From the NCBI GenBank assembly GCA_009192285.1, contig CM018606.1, positions 548,081 to 612,080 on the forward strand: a stretch of 64,000 bases of DNA, read 5' to 3'. This document shows positions 22,621-35,486 of this stretch, piece by piece. This stretch comes from Morchella semilibera (taxonomy: Eukaryota; Ascomycota; Pezizomycetes; Pezizales; Morchellaceae). The position numbers and the translations under genes are program-made. Below the pieces are notes generated by a model, which worked only from the letters and a program-made list of their open reading frames with translations, was not told where the DNA came from and searched no databases. The first letter of the stretch is position 1, and every line of letters begins with the position of its first letter.

Positions 22621-23189
22621 CAAATCTAAGCAGGTTAATCCCCCCGCTATTCCTATACTTTACCGCTGTTCCTATCTTAGACGGTCGGTCCTGATTGAAG
22701 CGAGTGCACTAGCCATTTTTGGAATATATGATGGAATCAACTCTTGGAACAAGGATTGTGTAATCTTTGGTATCAGTGACAGGTTATAATCCCCCAGAAA
22801 ATACTCTATCACGATAGCCACGACCGTCTAAGGGATACTGTAGCTGTTCCCTGGACTCTGTCGCGTCGTCGATAGGGTCCCGTCAAATATACAATGGTAA
22901 GATTCTGGGGTAAGAAACACGGTTATAAACCGGTTATAAACTCAGGTCCAGTTGAGAGTAAGATACTGCGGCAGGGTTAGGGTTATTAAGCAATAAAATA
23001 GGAAGAGGGCAGAAACAAGTCCCCCCAAAGGCATATTCAAAAGACACACCCGCATTTTCTGGTTATGTCATCCGGAGTATCATGTGGTTATAAACATCAG
23101 TTTCCAACAGCTTGAGTATTTTGCCCTGTTTTAAACACGGTCTCCAGTATCACGGGACCCTGCTGGTGTACTCGGGTGGGTGAGTGATT

Positions 23190-23241
23190 AGAATCTGATA
23201 AGTGAATGTAACAGATGCGTGTGTCTGTCTTATCAGATTCT
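23190..23241. repeat. 13-bp perfect inverted repeat
   Basis: AGAATCTGATAAG at 23190-23202 is exactly complementary to CTTATCAGATTCT at 23229-23241, with a 26-base loop. It could be a hairpin or the core of a small element; no gene is adjacent. Confidence 0.6.
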
Positions 23242-23532
23242 GACACCCTAGTACATGTACGGTGTAACATATAATCCAAAACTGTAAACAATGGCCTTGT
23301 AAGCTCTCGTAGTACACATAGTGTATTACTAATATTGAATAAGGTCAGCCTTGCTCTCCGCCCGCCCTGTACTTGTCCAGGGTTCTGAAAACGTGACCCG
23401 TATTACTCGTATCCCGTCTCCGATCGAAGATCACCCTCACCGGGAAGAGTCTCAGCCCCCCCCAAGCAGAAATAAAAAGAGCCCCATCTCATCTCTCCTC
23501 TCTATAGTTCTCGATCAATCAAGCAAGCCAAT

Positions 23533-24059
23533 ATGTCTTCTTCTTCCAAGGCACCCATTGACAGCAAATCCACCACCACCACCACCGCGGTACCCCTGCT
23601 TGACAGTCCCCCGCCTTACCACATCCCTACTAGTACCCACCCCCACCCCCAACGATAAGATGAGCTGTGACTGACACGGGCGAGGCGGGGGCAACAGCAC
23701 GCTGCACCAGTGGCCTGATCGACTTTGCGCACCTGTCGACGCTGACGCCCGAGCAACTGGCGCGCTTCGACGAGGAGCTCGTGGTCAAGTGCCGCGCGTG
23801 GCTCGCGCCGACGTGGCACTCGGTCCCGATGGCCGAGCTCCGTGACTGGCTACGTAGCTACGGCTTCTTCGTGTCTAACGACCGGAGCAAGTATGCGCAG
23901 CGGGCGGCGGACCCCGAGCGGCCGCTGGGCGAGCGCCTCATGGCGATGGTGGCATATGTGGAGCTGACGCCCCATGGGGATGGCGTGATGAGGATTGGTG
24001 CTTTCTGGGAGACGGTGAGGGAGTTGGTGGAGGTTAGGGGGCTGGTAGGGAGGGTCTGA
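23533..24059 (+). CDS. Small unknown protein (153 aa), Ser/Thr/Pro-rich N-terminus
   Basis: Two exons are proposed, 23533-23632 and 23698-24059, joined by a 65-nt intron (GTACCC...CAACAG, with TGACTGAC as a possible branch site). The first exon begins MSSSSKAPIDSK and contains an SPPPYH segment. The second encodes a helical domain (LTPEQLARFDEELVVKCRAW, then MAELRDWLRSYGFF) with consistent GC-rich third positions, unlike the AT-rich surroundings. No family is recognised. The N-terminus resembles in style, not clearly in sequence, that of the gene at 52822-55112. The start and donor are the weakest points. A G13 run follows the stop at once. Confidence 0.5.
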
Positions 24060-27000
24060 TGGGGGGGGGGGGGTGAAGCTGGTCCTGAAGAAACTACCTA
24101 TTGTACATGTAACTAAAGTACATCCATTTCTTTTCGGGAAAGAAAGGTATAAGCATTCACAGAGGGCTCGCTATATACATTCAATACAATGTTCACGGAA
24201 TTTCTGTGGTGTGTTGCGAGTTGTCAAAGGTAATGGGACGCACCGAGAAGCTAGATAGGGCTCAACGAACCCTACGACACTCACCCCGACTCCGTAAGTT
24301 CCAATGAGCCCAATGCCAAATCTGATTAATTCGGGTCTCTAATCTTTTATTATTACCATTTACTTTGTTTGTGGCTTCTTCCTGGTTGGTCCTGGTTGGG
24401 AGTTTGTTGTGTTCAATCCTGCATGTTGCGTCTCATTGTTTTTGACAACTCGCGGTAGTACTATCAAATACTGTATTATTCCACTCACCGATTCCAAGAT
24501 ACACCAATCCACCGATAAACTCTCGACTGACCCGATACGCTTCTTCGTGTCCCTCACTCCTCAGCCAGCTCATATAGGCATTTACTCCTCACACTGCAAA
24601 TTTAATTTTGACGCGGGTGTCCACGAATATGGGCGGCGCCCCCCCCCCCCACGAGGGGCTCCAGCATGCAACGGTATAGTCTTTGGCAGGATGTATGGCT
24701 GTGCCCTCATGCTCGCCGCCGCCACCGCCGCGATGTGTGTGCTCTTCCCCATCGTTATCCCCGCTTACTTGCCCCTGTCGTTGTGTCAAATCTGGAGGTG
24801 CCGATAGCTAATGGGTTATACTCTCGTCTGCGACTCCGCTACGACTACAAGGTATCCCTAGGGGACTAGAGATGCCGAGGTCCATTGGCATAGGTCCACA
24901 GTAATATAATGGGAGTCAGCTTCATAATCAGTGCCGGGTGAGAGGGTTGGGGCTGGCATCGCCGACATCTAAGGTGCTGCCGCGCCCAAGGCCGCCCAGC
25001 TCTGAAAAGACTACCATGCGGAGCAATGCGTAAACGGATAGCTTTCCATGTTGCGCCGGCGCCTTCATTATGTTGGCTAACATGGCTCGGTCGTCACTCG
25101 TACCAAGGGACGCATCTTAAAGAAGAATGGAATAAACCCGTGGGTGAACCAGCGTCTTCTACTCGCACTGCGGTCGTCGAAGGTCCCTTCCTGAAGATTT
25201 ACCGTCTTCTTGGGCAGGAGACTTGCTTCATCAGAGGTATTTTATCAATTGGGATGCTGTCGTCAACTAGACCTATCGCGATCCTGTACCTACAGACCAT
25301 GAATTCTGTAACCCCGAGCCCAGCTGCCAGGCGACGGACCCTCCAGATCCCACACCCCATAGCCATTCCAACAAGCAGAGATAGATGTCCCGCGAAACAC
25401 TTCCTTTTAGGCCAAGGTTGAATTGGTACGCAAAGACACATGGTCTTTCCGTGTCCGATGCGTTCAAGTTTATGGCATCATGACTCACGAATTCGGGCAT
25501 CCAGTAGGCCCCCTATTACCCGACGGCAGTCGATTCCGGAAACGTGTTAGCTAGAACTGACAATTTAACGGTGCAGTTATACCTTTATAGCCAAGGACAC
25601 CTGTATCCGGAGTATTACGACAGCCAATCTTGAAATTAGCTATATATTAACATAGCCTAGCTGTCTATTAACCGCCTATTTTAAACTATTCAGAATAGTT
25701 AATTCGCGGCATTCCATTCATCCCAAAACCCCGACCTAAACAACTCTACCCACAGAAGAGTTAAATTAATTTAGGCTCTAGTGTAGAGTGATGGAACAGG
25801 TGATCTAGTGACAAAGAAATATTGAAAACAGTACTTGGTGGTGAAAATTAGTAACTTCGAAAATGTCGTGGTGGGAATGCTCCGGATACAGGTTTCGCCA
25901 CTACCGCCTCGCTTTGCGGATGTGCTTACATACATACATGCATGTAAGAGCACCGCCGCCGCCACAACTCTCTTGACCCACAGGAAATCACTCGCCTTTC
26001 ACCGCCAAGACACAACACTTAGACTCGCCAAAAAATAGAGTCTATTGCCACGCAAATCACCAACAGACTTTTTTCAATGTACTTATATGAGGTCCCATTT
26101 TCGCCCTCATCAACAGGAAAAGGTACTGACCCCCCCGCCCGCCCGCCAGGACACAGCAGTATATCCATCTTTTGGCCTTTAACTAGCTTAAGTGAAACAT
26201 TCTTTGCCTCTCTTAATCATGAGCGATCACTCTCCTGCCAACGCCCACCGCCGTACCACCCTGTGTAACAGTATGAAATCTGTGTGGCCCTGGAGACCTG
26301 CTGGAGGTTGTCTCCCACCCTATCCTTATCGGTTATAATTGGTACCCATCGCTTCCTTGCATTGATGCGAGCCCGACTGTGATAATTGTAGCAAGAAAAT
26401 TATTATTATAAAAGGGGTACTATGATCCCTCAAATCAGTCCCAATCGGGTTTAGTGTCGTTGTTAAATAAAAAGTGGTTCGAGCTGTACCAACACATGAG
26501 TCTGTCAGTAAAATGCTGACCCCCCAGATCCCGTTATATCCCCCTTATCGGATAATTGGTCTTCCATACAAATTTAATTCCTCTATTATGGGGTCAGCAT
26601 TGACAGACTAAGGGATAAATGTAGCCAACACCTACGTGGCCTACAAGAGCTCGTTTAGCTAAAATCGTCATAGCGCCGTCGCGCAGGGCCCCACGCCACA
26701 ACCTAACTCGCTTTTAATCACGGGAAATCACTCGTCTGCCAAGACCTGCTCTTCTAGTGCCCGACAATAACAACCCTAACCCCCTGTTTTCCACGCCGCC
26801 GCTACTAGCAGTGTGAGATTTGTATGGCCGTACACAGCTTGACCGTAAATACACATATTCTACTGCCACCTATTGCATACCATATATGAGGTCATATATG
26901 AGCCTCCGCTTACCGCGGCGCCTTGGCATGTATGTAGTCTTGGAAAGCGTATGTCTTGGGTGGCTGAAACATGCAGATTCCCCGACCTCTAGATTGGGGT

Positions 27001-27857
27001 GTGGCCCAGTCACTTCGCCATTGAACGTTATAGGGGAGAAGGCTGCTTAGCCACTGCATACAACTCCTCTCTTGGGGAGTCGGGGGATCTGCATGCAATC
27101 TTTGTGTTATAACTTGGACAATTTATCGGCCCCGCTCCTCTTACCTTGCTCCTCGATTATAAGACAAAGAGGATCTTGGCAACCCCGAGTAATTGGCGGT
27201 ATTCGCATTGCATCACTTAGTAATTACTTTGTCATCTTGTGCTTAGATACTTAAGCTTTCGATCTGTCCCAGCCTTACACATCGCGCTCCATCTTACATC
27301 TCTATAATGAGATACGACAAAATTGATACCTTGGGTATGAATTTACATATTCCAATATCTATCCGAATCTGCTATATACCACTAACCCTATCAATAGAAA
27401 CAATCTAGAAACGAAACGAACCCGCTAGCTTTGGTAGCCGACCATTCCTATCTGCTGAAAGCCCACGTACAACTTATTCAGTCATATACCGGCATGAATA
27501 AACCCGGTTGTCTACTTTTTAGACACAATCATGATAATCATGGGAAGCATGGCTCGCAGTACTAGTGTACCACTCAATTGGTATCCGCTCCTGATCAAGA
27601 CGAACATGTACCTCAGGGACGCGTTTGGTGCTTCGGGGGGTCACGAAGGTATGCTAAGGTCCAACTAAAGCTATAATCCAAATATATTGTAATGGTAATA
27701 ATTGAATAACAAAATTTTAAGGAGTGACTCGGTCTCAGATATCCATACAATACAGCAACCACTTCCCCACCTCAATCCTCAACAAAATAGTTCAATATCT
27801 GCGGGCAGAGTCCAATCAAATAATTAAAGCCGCGCGTGAAAGCGAGATTACCCCTAT
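24060..27857. other. Gene-free spacer
   Basis: No convincing gene. It begins with a G13 run (24061-24073). A roughly 30-bp inverted repeat built on GCGAGTTGTCAAA lies at about 24216-24245 versus 24424-24457, and a MITE-like element is at 26498-26616. Telomere-like AACCCTAACC occurs at about 26772. Confidence 0.45.
26498..26616. mobile_element. MITE-like element, GCTGACCCC family, copy 1
   Basis: The ends carry inverted GTCTGTCA...ATGCTGACCCC and GGGGTCAGCATTGACAGAC. The right end continues to AAGGGATA as in the longer copy at 31546-31704; the left end is degraded. Internal CTCTATTAT is shared. It is non-coding. Confidence 0.6.
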
Positions 27858-28483
27858 CTACAAAACAACCACCGCCAACCCCGACCCCAGCGGCCAGGAG
27901 ACATCATCGTAATCACCCTGAGGCGCCACCTCAAATCCGAGAGTCGTTGCAGAAGCCGGGCATGGGAAAGTCGGGGTTGCTCCATCCCAGGTTCCCACAG
28001 CACCGTCCGGAGTAACGGAGAAAATCCCGTACGAGACATTCCTAGACGGCCTGCTGGTGTAGGTGTTCGTCGCCGAGATCGCCCCACTCACGCTGAAGAG
28101 CTGAACCTTCCGCGAGTTTGAAACATCGCTGGTGGGCGGCTGTGCCCACCCATTGGCAAACGAGAAGCTGCAGGTTTTGCCCTCGTAGCCGCTCGGGAAG
28201 GGGAATGAGATCAGGGAATTGGTTTCGTGTTGGATTCCTTGTGCGGTGTACTGGTGCTCGGGTTAGTACCTGTACCAATTGTGCATCATGATATGGGGAA
28301 TCGACATACCCTGAAGACGTAGACATCACCCATGACAACCCCATTACTGGGAGTAAAGATATTGACGGCAAGCGATGGGTAGATTGTTGCCACAGCGCGA
28401 CGTTCGATTTCAACATCAGGAACCGGAACACAAGAGACCAGGCCGGTGAAGGCAAGGAGCGATGCGAAGATTGAGAATTTCAT
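27858..28483 (-). CDS. Secreted But2-C-like surface protein (188 aa)
   Basis: Two exons, 28310-28483 and 27858-28250, are separated by a 59-nt intron with ideal fungal signals: GTATGT donor, TACTAAC branch site and CACCAG acceptor, in phase 0. The protein starts with a signal peptide (MKFSIFASLLAFTGLVSC) followed by a possible ER-type processing site. The mature part resembles the But2 C-terminal domain family (PF09792) of fungal secreted/wall proteins: TCSFSFANGW early, GTWDGATPTFPCP, then GFEVAPQGDYDDVSW near the C-terminus. Two cysteines in the domain, at CSF and PCP, could pair. A TATA-like AATAAATA lies about 130 bp upstream on this strand. The family assignment is from recalled pattern. 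Molecular function is unknown; a cell-surface or extracellular role is inferred. Confidence 0.8.
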
Positions 28484-31400
28484 ATTGAAGATTGGTATCG
28501 AAAGACGAGGAAATCGGTGGTTATCTAGGTAGGATGACTGAGGCTGCTTGTAGTCTTAATTCCAGAGTGAGGATGTGGATGGGGATGGAAACGTAGTGCA
28601 GAATACCTGGGTATTTATTCACATACCCATACCTATGAACTTGGATTGATAATAATTTATTTGCAAGTTCACGATGAGATATTGCACGAACATCTGGAGG
28701 ATCTGCCCTGCTTAGTGTGTTTCTTCCCAATTCAAGCAATCCGATGGGAATAGTCCTCATACCCGATCCCATGATGTACCATTAACTTCCGCTTGTTCTC
28801 CAAGCTCCTGCACATAATGAGTGGAACGACCAGAGCTCGTATCATGAGTCACATGGTTGGCAAGTTGAATTGACATATTTCGCGATATATCGATATCTGA
28901 TTACTGGGCTGATGTAGCTATATTTAGCACAATCTGCTTACGGTAACACCAGGATGGCGCAACCCACGTATTTTTGGGCGACATCGTTAATCTTGGACCG
29001 CACAAAGCATCCAGGAGATCCCGATTTTGCCGATCTTGCTGCGAGATAACCTACTCGGAAGTGCATTTAGAATGTTTTCTCTGTCTCGCCCCCAGCCCAA
29101 TCACGTGTGGCCAGCTGGTGGTCAAGCTTTTCGCTAATGAGATGCCTAATAATAGAGAGACAAGAAATGGGGACCTTTGTAGGAACCGTTACACAGTACA
29201 GGTCCCAATTTATATATTATATTGTCGCAAAGTTCGTATTCACATTACTAGACGTTCGGAACCTCAATCTTTGTGTTACCAGGTAAAAGATGGATCTTGC
29301 ATCGAAATGGTCTAATTTAAGGAAGCTGATTGGGGTGAAGGGAATGCCCTTTGGCGGATCGGGCTAGTGCGCTAGGTCACGTCATATGGGAATACGGGGA
29401 CCTATTAGGATGACGAGAAACTGGCCTGATAGCAGAGGGCGTCGATGGGTATTGCTGACTTAGATGCATGATGGGCCAGAGAAAGATGATGTTATGCCGG
29501 TTTGCCGGAGATAGTTTTCGATTTCCGGGCGATAGTTGCTCAAAGTTAGGCCATGTACCGTACCTATCTGCCACGGGTATATGATATCTCGGCATAGACC
29601 GGGAGCGCGGCGGATAAAGAACTAGCGTCTGAGGCCCTGAGGTAGTAAACAGTAGTTGGATCAGAACAGGTCCTACCTCAGGTCGTGTGTGCTTATTCAA
29701 TTTGTCACCAGATATGGCGCTAGGAGGGGGGGCGGGGAGGCTATATTCTATCTAAAGTTCATAAGCCCAAACTTACCCGAGTACCCAGGGGTGGCCTCTA
29801 ATCGTATTAATCCTAGAAGTAATTACTCGTACCACCGACAAACTGATTACTTGATTTGGCCGAGTTATCTTTTCACGGGTTGGGCCTTGACAGGTATGAC
29901 CAGGGAAAATGACATTGACATATATACTAGCTAGCCTCGCTCGTCGGGCTGTTGAAGACAAAAACGAGCTTGTACAGAGCGGTCAAAATATAGAACGAAT
30001 TTTTGGAGAAACGAGAGGAGAAAATGGGGGAAATTTGTGGAGCTAAGAGGACGGAGGAGGGCCGGAGAAGGCGTGGGGCGGCCCAGTAAACAACCAATAA
30101 GGAACCAAAGTATTAGTTACAGTAGAAAATGAAATTGTAGATTTTTTCTGGTCACTTTTCTGGGCCTTTCCCCCCAAAAATAAGCTTTTGATGACATCGC
30201 CCACTTTTACCAGAAATTCCCGGAATGTTATAGGGAAAGGTGTTATAAAACATATAAAGAAAAAGTGATAAGGTAACCATATAATTGAGATATACTGCAA
30301 TACAGCGAATTAAATATTCTTCACGATTGTGAACTTGGTCAAATATTTAACTATTTCTCTCCATACACGGCGCTCATAATAGCTATGCTGCGACGTGTCT
30401 TAAAAGTGACATACCGGTATTTCAGCTGGAACACCTTTGGCTGCTCCAAATGTGAACTATTCGCAGCATTGTAGTCCAGCCACCTTATGGCATCTTAGCT
30501 ACAATTCTGTAATAAAGGGGTATAAACCGTTATAGTACTCTTCCACTTCACGTTTACGATGTAGTTTATGTCAACTTTGAAGTGTGGGGCACCAGAACTT
30601 GTCAGTAATCTATGATAATGACCATAATTAAATTATAAAGTGATAAAAGGCCACTTTGAAATAGAAAGCGGATCAGGCCCCACCCCCCATTATCTTTTTT
30701 TTCTTACATATCCACATTTGTATTCTCCTACGAGGAGGTTGCATACATGTAGTTTGGGTTCCCTTATGGGTACTTCCCGCGAGAATAAGCCCCCGACACC
30801 ACTTTTGTGTAGCAACCACACAATTTGGCGGGAACTTACTCTCAACGCAAGTATGTACTTATGTTAATACTAGATCCGATCTGCTTATATAGTTAACCAG
30901 TATATTAAAAATAAGTGCGTAAAAGTGTTATATTTGCACTTAGGATTCATTTCCAAACATCCCTCTATATAGTAATTTGACCTATTTTTATTGGACTTAT
31001 GTAAGGTATAGGTTCGTCAACTCCCATTCAGACACTCCCGCCAAGCTATTTATTATAGAAAAATATTCACTCCTGGATTTGTTTCCGCGCACTAAAGTAC
31101 AGCGAAAGCTTTTTATAAGGGTACGCCCGGGACAGAAAATCGGTACCCTTATATATAAGGAGCTTACCCTTTTAGAGGGCGAAGGGGGGAAGCCTGTTAT
31201 TTATCAGTAGGTACCAGTGATATGACTACATGCACATAGGGGGAATATTAGGCTTGCCCAAAGTGGACTGCAAGCTGCCAGTAAGAGGTACATAAGTACA
31301 ATGATAGTATGGCATGATTGTTGGCGCTAGGTGGGCCATATATATCAAGTTATGGAGACAAAAATTAGTTGAAAACCCCTCAAAAATACCCTAACCCTAC

Positions 31401-33602
31401 ATTTTATACAAAGGTACTCCAGCAAAACATTTTATATAGGTCTATGGGTATTCATATAGCAAATTTACCCTTCCCACCCACAAGAAAAAAACGGGACCAA
31501 AAGGTGGTACCCTGATAAAGAGATTACCCTTATAGTCAGTACCCTTATCCCTTAAGCTGGCAGTAAATGCTGACCCCCCAGAAAGAAGCAAAGGCTGGTG
31601 GCGTTTGCTCAGAGATCTTGCTATCTTTCTTATCAAATAGTTGATCTCCCACACAAATTCCGGCTCTCTATTATAGGGGGTCAGCATTGCCAGCTTAAGG
31701 GATAGCGAGCTTTCGCTGTATTACTAAGCCAGAGATAATGATACCCTCAATAGAGGTAGCTGTTCTATCCTACCAGTGCGACTAATTTGATTCATAATCA
31801 TGCAAGCGTCAATCGCACTCAGATCTATAGTGTCAGGACTGATGAAGGCTGAGCCTTTCTAAACTCTTTCTTTTTGAGGGAAACAAAGAGTTACTTGCCG
31901 CCCTGGTAGCCGCTCTGGTAGCTACTCTGTTACCGGCACCACTGGCATCTCTGGTACCTATAGCCTTTTTTGCTGAACATAGCTGCGGCGGTATTAGTTA
32001 CAGCGGTCTTAAGTGCGACGATTCTAGCCTTCGAAGGATATACGTATTACTTTGGTAACTATATATAGGTCTTTTGAAAGGGGGTTCGGAAGCGAGTAAT
32101 TTGCCGGGAAGCAAATGACTAATTGATTTTTTCCATATTAGATGCGTACTATCTACGGTCAGGTCCAACCCAGTAGCGCTTCTGTCTGTTGTGGTTGTGG
32201 AAACAGCTGGTTCAGATATATTCGGCGATCTACGCTTAAGACTCGCCAAAGAGCATACGGAAATTAAACAGTTCGTCCACACTCGATACCACGTTTTGCG
32301 CCAGACTCGACACCACGTATGTTAAAACATGTGTTGTTTCAACTAGACATCATTCTCTCCAAGTCAAGAACCCGTAACTTGGGAGATACTTTGTCCGTCC
32401 ACAATCACCAAGTACTTAAGTAAAGGAGGATGTGAGGTCTCCCCCAACAGATTATGGTAAACGGAAGTTTACCAACCAATACATGATCGTGATGGAGCGT
32501 GGCCAAGTGAAGGTAGCGGGCTATAGTGCCCGGTTAGGGTATTCCATTTGGTCCTTAGGGATCGAACCCTCCAGGTGAAGCTTAGATTGAGTACATCTTA
32601 TCGTAGTCGGCCTAGCAGCTGCATACAAGTCATGATGAACGAAAAAAAAATACAAAAAAGGTGCAAAAACAAACATCATATATTTGGCACGCGAGTGATA
32701 CCTTATGATACAAATATCTTAGTAAATGCGCCTGTAAACGCTAGTACGAATATCATAGAGCAAAGTGTAGTGAGCACGAGATGAGGCGAGACAAGGCTTG
32801 GACAGGTCTTGTCTCGTTTTGTATTGGTTGATTCTGGTCCCGAATCTCTCTAGACGTCTTTGCGGTCATTAATCCAGTAAAGGCCAGAGACAGCGAGTGG
32901 TGATCTTCTTGCCAAACCCTAACCCTAATTTTTAATTTTGTGATATTGAATTGTTTGATAGAAAAAGGTCAAAAGGGTCTCGAGATAGATGTATCTATGA
33001 CCAATTTTGTCTTGTCTCGTCTTGTTGCGCCCTAGTGACTTGTCTCGTGCACTAGCAAAGGGGACATATATATATGCATAGTAATGGCACCCAGTATCAT
33101 TGTATATTTGCAACTAAGCTCTATGAACGGCCGAACCTCTATAAATATAGTTACATAGAGGTACACATTCACTGACAAGGAGTTGTAGAACCAATTCTGA
33201 GAGGGCCCCCTAGTGCAGGAGTGCCGGGGTGGATCTACGGGACTTGTGTACCAAGGATGCCGTTCCCCATAAGCCATACCTATGCTCCCATCTGTATGAT
33301 TTTCACAATCATTTAAAGACCTGGTACTATCTGAGATATTCTAACTACACAGTTGTAGGGTCGGGACTGCGTCGAGGTAGAATAAATAATACTGAATAGG
33401 TCTCAGGAAATCACTTATTTGTACCATATCAAAAAAACAGAGAAATTGATTATCGTTCGTTTACTGCAATATAAAACGTGCCCCCTATATTGGACTCCCG
33501 TACATCCCCAGTCCCAATCCCAATCCCATGATGCATGCAATGTGCCTCCAGCCCTCCCATGAGCTGTCCTTTCAAGCTCTGTGATATGTCGCATGTACCC
33601 TA
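28484..33602. other. Gene-free AT-rich spacer
   Basis: No gene could be supported across 5 kb. It contains a MITE-like element (31546-31704) and telomere-like CCCTAACCCTA at about 31389 and 32917. A GC-biased stretch at 31900-32280 reads ALKTAVTNTAAAMFSKKG on the minus strand but has stops and no clear exons. Confidence 0.45.
31546..31704. mobile_element. MITE-like element, GCTGACCCC family, copy 2
   Basis: This 159-bp unit starts TATCCCTTAAGCTGGCA and ends TGCCAGCTTAAGGGATA. The inverted arms extend inward to GCTGACCCCCC/GGGGGTCAGC. Flanks are CAGTACCCT and GCGAGC, with no obvious target duplication. Degenerate relatives of the right half occur at 56013-56065 and 58593-58650. Confidence 0.75.
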
Positions 33603-35486
33603 TTAGTTTCTATGGTGTATGGCCAGTCTATAATTATACCGCTCCCGCTCCCCCACCGTAGTGGAGGGGTGCCTTTCGCCCTTCACCAAGTGTACATGTA
33701 ATGGCGCCAGAAGATCAGGAGCTTCTTTGCCACTCTCACGCATCTCCCTCCTCTTAACCTTTTCTTTCGACACTTCCGTCGTATCTAACATCAATGCGTC
33801 CGCGGCAAAGCTCTTTTCCCCCAGCCTGTCACTATGCAATTGAAGTGTCCACAAAATAAACCCCGAGAGCGTCACGAGAAGGTTCAGTCCTACCCACATC
33901 CATACCCTCCATACAGTCACCACTCCTTGTAAGAGGTCTACTCTCTGCATCGCGCTTGAGTGCTCAAGATCTTCTGGCCGTCTTTTTCCCGCATCGTCTC
34001 CAAACCTGTATTGCAAGGAGTTCCATGCAGACACATATCCCCGCTGCAAGGATAGCATTATCGCCGACGTGTGGTTCTCCACAAGTTGGTTTGGGTCGGA
34101 TAAGGCCATATCTGTCATGAGGCTATTCAACATGAAAACCGCTTCATTGGTAAACTCGTTTGCAGCAATGTCGGTGGTCGACCCGCTTTGCACTACCCCA
34201 GGAGCGACGACCTTTGCATCCGAAACAACCACCCCCGCCGTAAACCCTACTCTCGCAAAGGTATAGCATCCTGCTCTGACCTCACCTGGAAGTTGGTAAA
34301 CGGCGCTCGTTTCCTCAGTGTGGGTGTTGTAGTACACCTGTGCACAGGATCCGTTGAGTGGCACGGTCATGAACAGAAATGCAACTAAGCCTGGTTTGTT
34401 AAAAATCGTTGCAGGTGGTGGTAAGCCACGATACATTGCCGCGCCGTCCCATTTCTCCATATCTACCACTCCGACGTTTCCTTCGACGATATGATGAATA
34501 GAATTTCCCTCCTCCTGCTCTAGATCTCCAAGTATTCCGGTGTAAGGCATTACCAACCTATCCAAGACCCCCTGGGGTGGAAGCTCCTGTTCCCATCTTA
34601 TATAATCAAACTGCAAGCAAGGAATCTTAATAGCTCTGACCACCGAATTTTCTCTCAGTCGGGTATCTGCGGTGCGCCTTCGACATGTGTTGTCATCCGA
34701 TGATGCAGTGTCATGGTATAATGACCATGTGTAGGATAGTGCTTCGGTCACGAGCTGCTCTCGTGTTTCTGCAGAGTCGATATACTCTTCCCACTTCGTT
34801 GGGTCACCTCCTGAAGATGGAAATACCTCAATACCGGCATCCGCTGCAATAAAAGCAGGTGCTTGGATCCAACTGATAGAACCAGATATCAAGGGACCTG
34901 AAAGCTGTGCAGGTACCAGAAGAGCAAGTACTGTAAGTGTAGCCCATGACCAAACTCCACGCGGCCAAGTGCCCATCCTGTAAGATATGATGAATTTGAT
35001 CTCTCTAAAAGTAAGAGACTCTTTCTCCAGGACAATACAAGCACAGCGCCATGCTGCAACTCCGATCCACGATCCGGTTATGAGCCTGATAAGAACTATA
35101 CCAGCTGACACGACCGTTGTAATGTCACCGGGAAGTAGCCAACCTTGACTTGTGAAGTAGGCAATCTCTCGAAGGTCGATAGGGCTCCCAAGAGCGTACA
35201 TGCGCTGAGAGCTGGTTAGGCGCTGGTTTCCTGCATTGACATGGAGGCCTTGAACCCAGTACAGAATGCAAAATGTGAGAAGAGCAATGAGGATGAGATG
35301 GATCACCAGAAGACCCCATGTTTGTAGGAAGTCGGAAAGTGGTTTGAAAGGTTTGAGAGCTCTTTTTGTAGCGGTGTATCTTCTTTTGATCCTCCCGTCT
35401 GGCCTCTTCCCTCCACTCTCTGTGTCTAGGTCTTGCGGGGGCTGGGTACTCTCTCCGGCGGCGTTGGACTCAGTAACGTTGGACAT
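33603..35486 (-). CDS. Multi-pass membrane protein with large extracellular domain (627 aa)
   Basis: This is a single exon. The open frame extends upstream to a GTG, but the first ATG is at 35484-35486 (MSNVTESNAAG), which I take as the start. A basic cytosolic N-terminus (residues 1-55, with GRIKRRYTATKRALK) precedes predicted membrane helices at about 57-78, 122-150 and 178-200. A soluble loop of about 325 residues follows, with several cysteines and N-glycosylation sequons (NGS, NHT), then a last helix at about 527-549 and a charged cytosolic tail. This layout is common among unnamed Pezizomycotina membrane proteins. No catalytic motif or transporter signature is visible, so a sensor or wall-associated role is only a guess. 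Confidence 0.8.
   Translation of the reverse strand: MSNVTESNAAGESTQPPQDLDTESGGKRPDGRIKRRYTATKRALKPFKPLSDFLQTWGLLVIHLILIALLTFCILYWVQGLHVNAGNQRLTSSQRMYALGSPIDLREIAYFTSQGWLLPGDITTVVSAGIVLIRLITGSWIGVAAWRCACIVLEKESLTFREIKFIISYRMGTWPRGVWSWATLTVLALLVPAQLSGPLISGSISWIQAPAFIAADAGIEVFPSSGGDPTKWEEYIDSAETREQLVTEALSYTWSLYHDTASSDDNTCRRRTADTRLRENSVVRAIKIPCLQFDYIRWEQELPPQGVLDRLVMPYTGILGDLEQEEGNSIHHIVEGNVGVVDMEKWDGAAMYRGLPPPATIFNKPGLVAFLFMTVPLNGSCAQVYYNTHTEETSAVYQLPGEVRAGCYTFARVGFTAGVVVSDAKVVAPGVVQSGSTTDIAANEFTNEAVFMLNSLMTDMALSDPNQLVENHTSAIMLSLQRGYVSAWNSLQYRFGDDAGKRRPEDLEHSSAMQRVDLLQGVVTVWRVWMWVGLNLLVTLSGFILWTLQLHSDRLGEKSFAADALMLDTTEVSKEKVKRREMRESGKEAPDLLAPLHVHLVKGERHPSTTVGERERYNYRLAIHHRN

Larger units (their letters stand above)
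20467..23532. other. Gene-free spacer with short repeats
   Basis: I see no gene here. Features are a 48-bp direct repeat (22427-22474 and 22573-22620), a telomere-like AGGGTTAGGGTTA at 22973-22985 and a 13-bp inverted repeat at 23190-23241. Confidence 0.5.

Noticed and set aside
32540-32580. Perfect B-box-like GGTTCGATCC on the minus strand, suggesting a tRNA or SINE
   Set aside because: No matching cloverleaf, acceptor stem or A box at the right distance could be drawn.
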